64,000 bases of DNA from an uncultured Bacteroides sp. GTDB taxonomy: Bacteria; Bacteroidota; Bacteroidia; Bacteroidales; Bacteroidaceae. Where the stretch lies: contig NZ_OY782187.1 in assembly GCF_963677685.1 (NCBI RefSeq), forward strand, positions 124,001 to 188,000, read 5' to 3'. Every line of letters begins with the position of its first letter. Position 1 is the stretch's first letter. Below the pieces are notes generated by a model. That model was not told where the DNA came from. It worked only from the letters and a program-made list of their open reading frames with translations, and searched no databases. This document shows, one piece after another, positions 63,362 through 64,000 of the stretch. A program made the position numbers and the translations under genes.

Positions 63362-64000
63362 TTATTTATTATTTCTTTTGATGAGTTCTTTAGCTAAGGC
63401 TAAGTGGTTCTTTGCTCCGGTAGAATCTGCATCATAAAGAATTGTGGGAACTCCATAACTAGGGGCTTCGCTTAGTTTTACGTTACGTTGGATAACTGTG
63501 TTAAAAACTAATTCCTGAAAATGACGTTTTACTTCGTCGTATATCTGGTTCGCTTGGCGTAACCGTGAATCGTACATTGTTAGCAAGAATCCTTCAATTT
63601 CCAAAGAAGGGTTTAGCTTTGATTTAATTATTTTGATTGTGTTCAAGAGTTTACTAATACCCTCCAACGCGAAATATTCGGCTTGCACGGGAATCATTAC
63701 GGAATCTGCAGCAGTCAGAGCATTGACTGTGATTAGTCCTAATGAAGGTGAACAATCTATCAGAATATAATCATATTCTTTTTTCAGTGGAGTGAGTACT
63801 TCTTTGAGGATTCTTTCGCGATTTTTTATATTAAGCATTTCTATTTCAGCTCCCACGAGGTTGATATGCGAAGAGATAACTTTAAGTGAGTCAATTTCGG
63901 TGTCGTGAATAGCTCTTTTTACATCGGCTCTGTCTATAATGCACTCATATATAGTGCATTCCGACTGCTTAATGTCTACTCCTAAACCGGAAGAGGCATT
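63362..64000 (-). CDS. parA: ParA/Soj ATPase (N-terminus outside window)
   Basis: C-terminal 212 residues of a Walker-type partition ATPase; the frame is open to the right edge, so the P-loop is missing. Visible: IKQSECTIYECIID at the edge, the Walker B-like YDYILIDCSPSLGLITVNALTAADSVMIPVQAEYFALEGISKLL, and the basic KSKLNPSLEIEGFLLTMYDSRLRQANQIYDEV region. A GTG at 63856 is only an internal valine, not a start. With parB it moves the chromosome origin. Confidence 0.94.
   Translation of the reverse strand, partial: NASSGLGVDIKQSECTIYECIIDRADVKRAIHDTEIDSLKVISSHINLVGAEIEMLNIKNRERILKEVLTPLKKEYDYILIDCSPSLGLITVNALTAADSVMIPVQAEYFALEGISKLLNTIKIIKSKLNPSLEIEGFLLTMYDSRLRQANQIYDEVKRHFQELVFNTVIQRNVKLSEAPSYGVPTILYDADSTGAKNHLALAKELIKRNNK

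Noticed and set aside
63362..63856. Full-length small ParA starting at 63856
   Set aside because: The frame continues to the window edge with conserved ParA residues, so 63856 is an internal valine.
1..64000. CRISPR array, rRNA genes, riboswitches and parS sites
   Set aside because: No array of evenly spaced identical repeats, no rRNA-like sequence, no recognisable riboswitch core and no partition palindrome was seen by eye.

Overview
The window is a chromosomal segment of a member of the Bacteroidales, almost certainly genus Bacteroides. Three things show this: AT-rich DNA; promoters of the Bacteroidetes type (TAnnTTTG at -7, sometimes with TTTG at -33) in place of sigma70 boxes; and lineage-marker genes (lipidated TamA-like protein, GldH, NVEALA/beta-propeller lipoproteins, the purH-mreBCD-mrdA-rodA order, and the parA-parB-DUF5683-lytic transglycosylase-rsh order). 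The species cannot be named from the sequence alone.

Layout. 0-6.2 kb: tamB (cut by the left edge) and tamL, for outer-membrane assembly. 6.3-11.5 kb: a nucleotidyltransferase, an ABC-F ATPase and an M13 metallopeptidase lipoprotein. 11.6-18.9 kb: purH followed by the rod-shape and elongasome operon mreB-mreC-mreD-mrdA-rodA. 18.9-22.9 kb, minus strand: metF-holB-ricT-gldH, in which ricT carries an apparent frameshift near its 3' end. 23-24.5 kb: aroA. 24.5-29.5 kb: an unknown lipoprotein, a nitroreductase, an AraC regulator and a divergent membrane/CMP-kinase-like fusion. 29.5-32.5 kb: pflB-pflA for anaerobic pyruvate cleavage. 32.8 kb: an unusual array of 18-bp dyads at a 22-bp period.

32.9-43.8 kb is a plainly accessory, very AT-rich region. 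It holds a LytS/LytT-type two-component pair, decayed transposases, a broken LuxR-type regulator, a truncated NVEALA peptide with two beta-propeller lipoproteins, and several isolated genes (a secreted HEFGH metallopeptidase, an alpha/beta hydrolase, broken small ORFs), each bracketed by its own short inverted repeat. It ends beside the 3' end of a tRNA-Pro(GGG) gene, a classic place for inserted DNA. The cassette-like bracketing repeats are the least explained structure in the window.

43.9-64 kb returns to core genes: aroB, a small membrane protein, an outer-membrane beta-barrel receptor, cardiolipin synthase, rsmD with two upstream genes, a RecD-like helicase, alaS, an M23 peptidase, a MerR regulator, rsh, and the parA-parB-DUF5683-mltD cluster cut by the right edge. 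Many longest open frames start at TTG or GTG inside a promoter box; I moved those starts to the first sensible ATG and say so in each entry.
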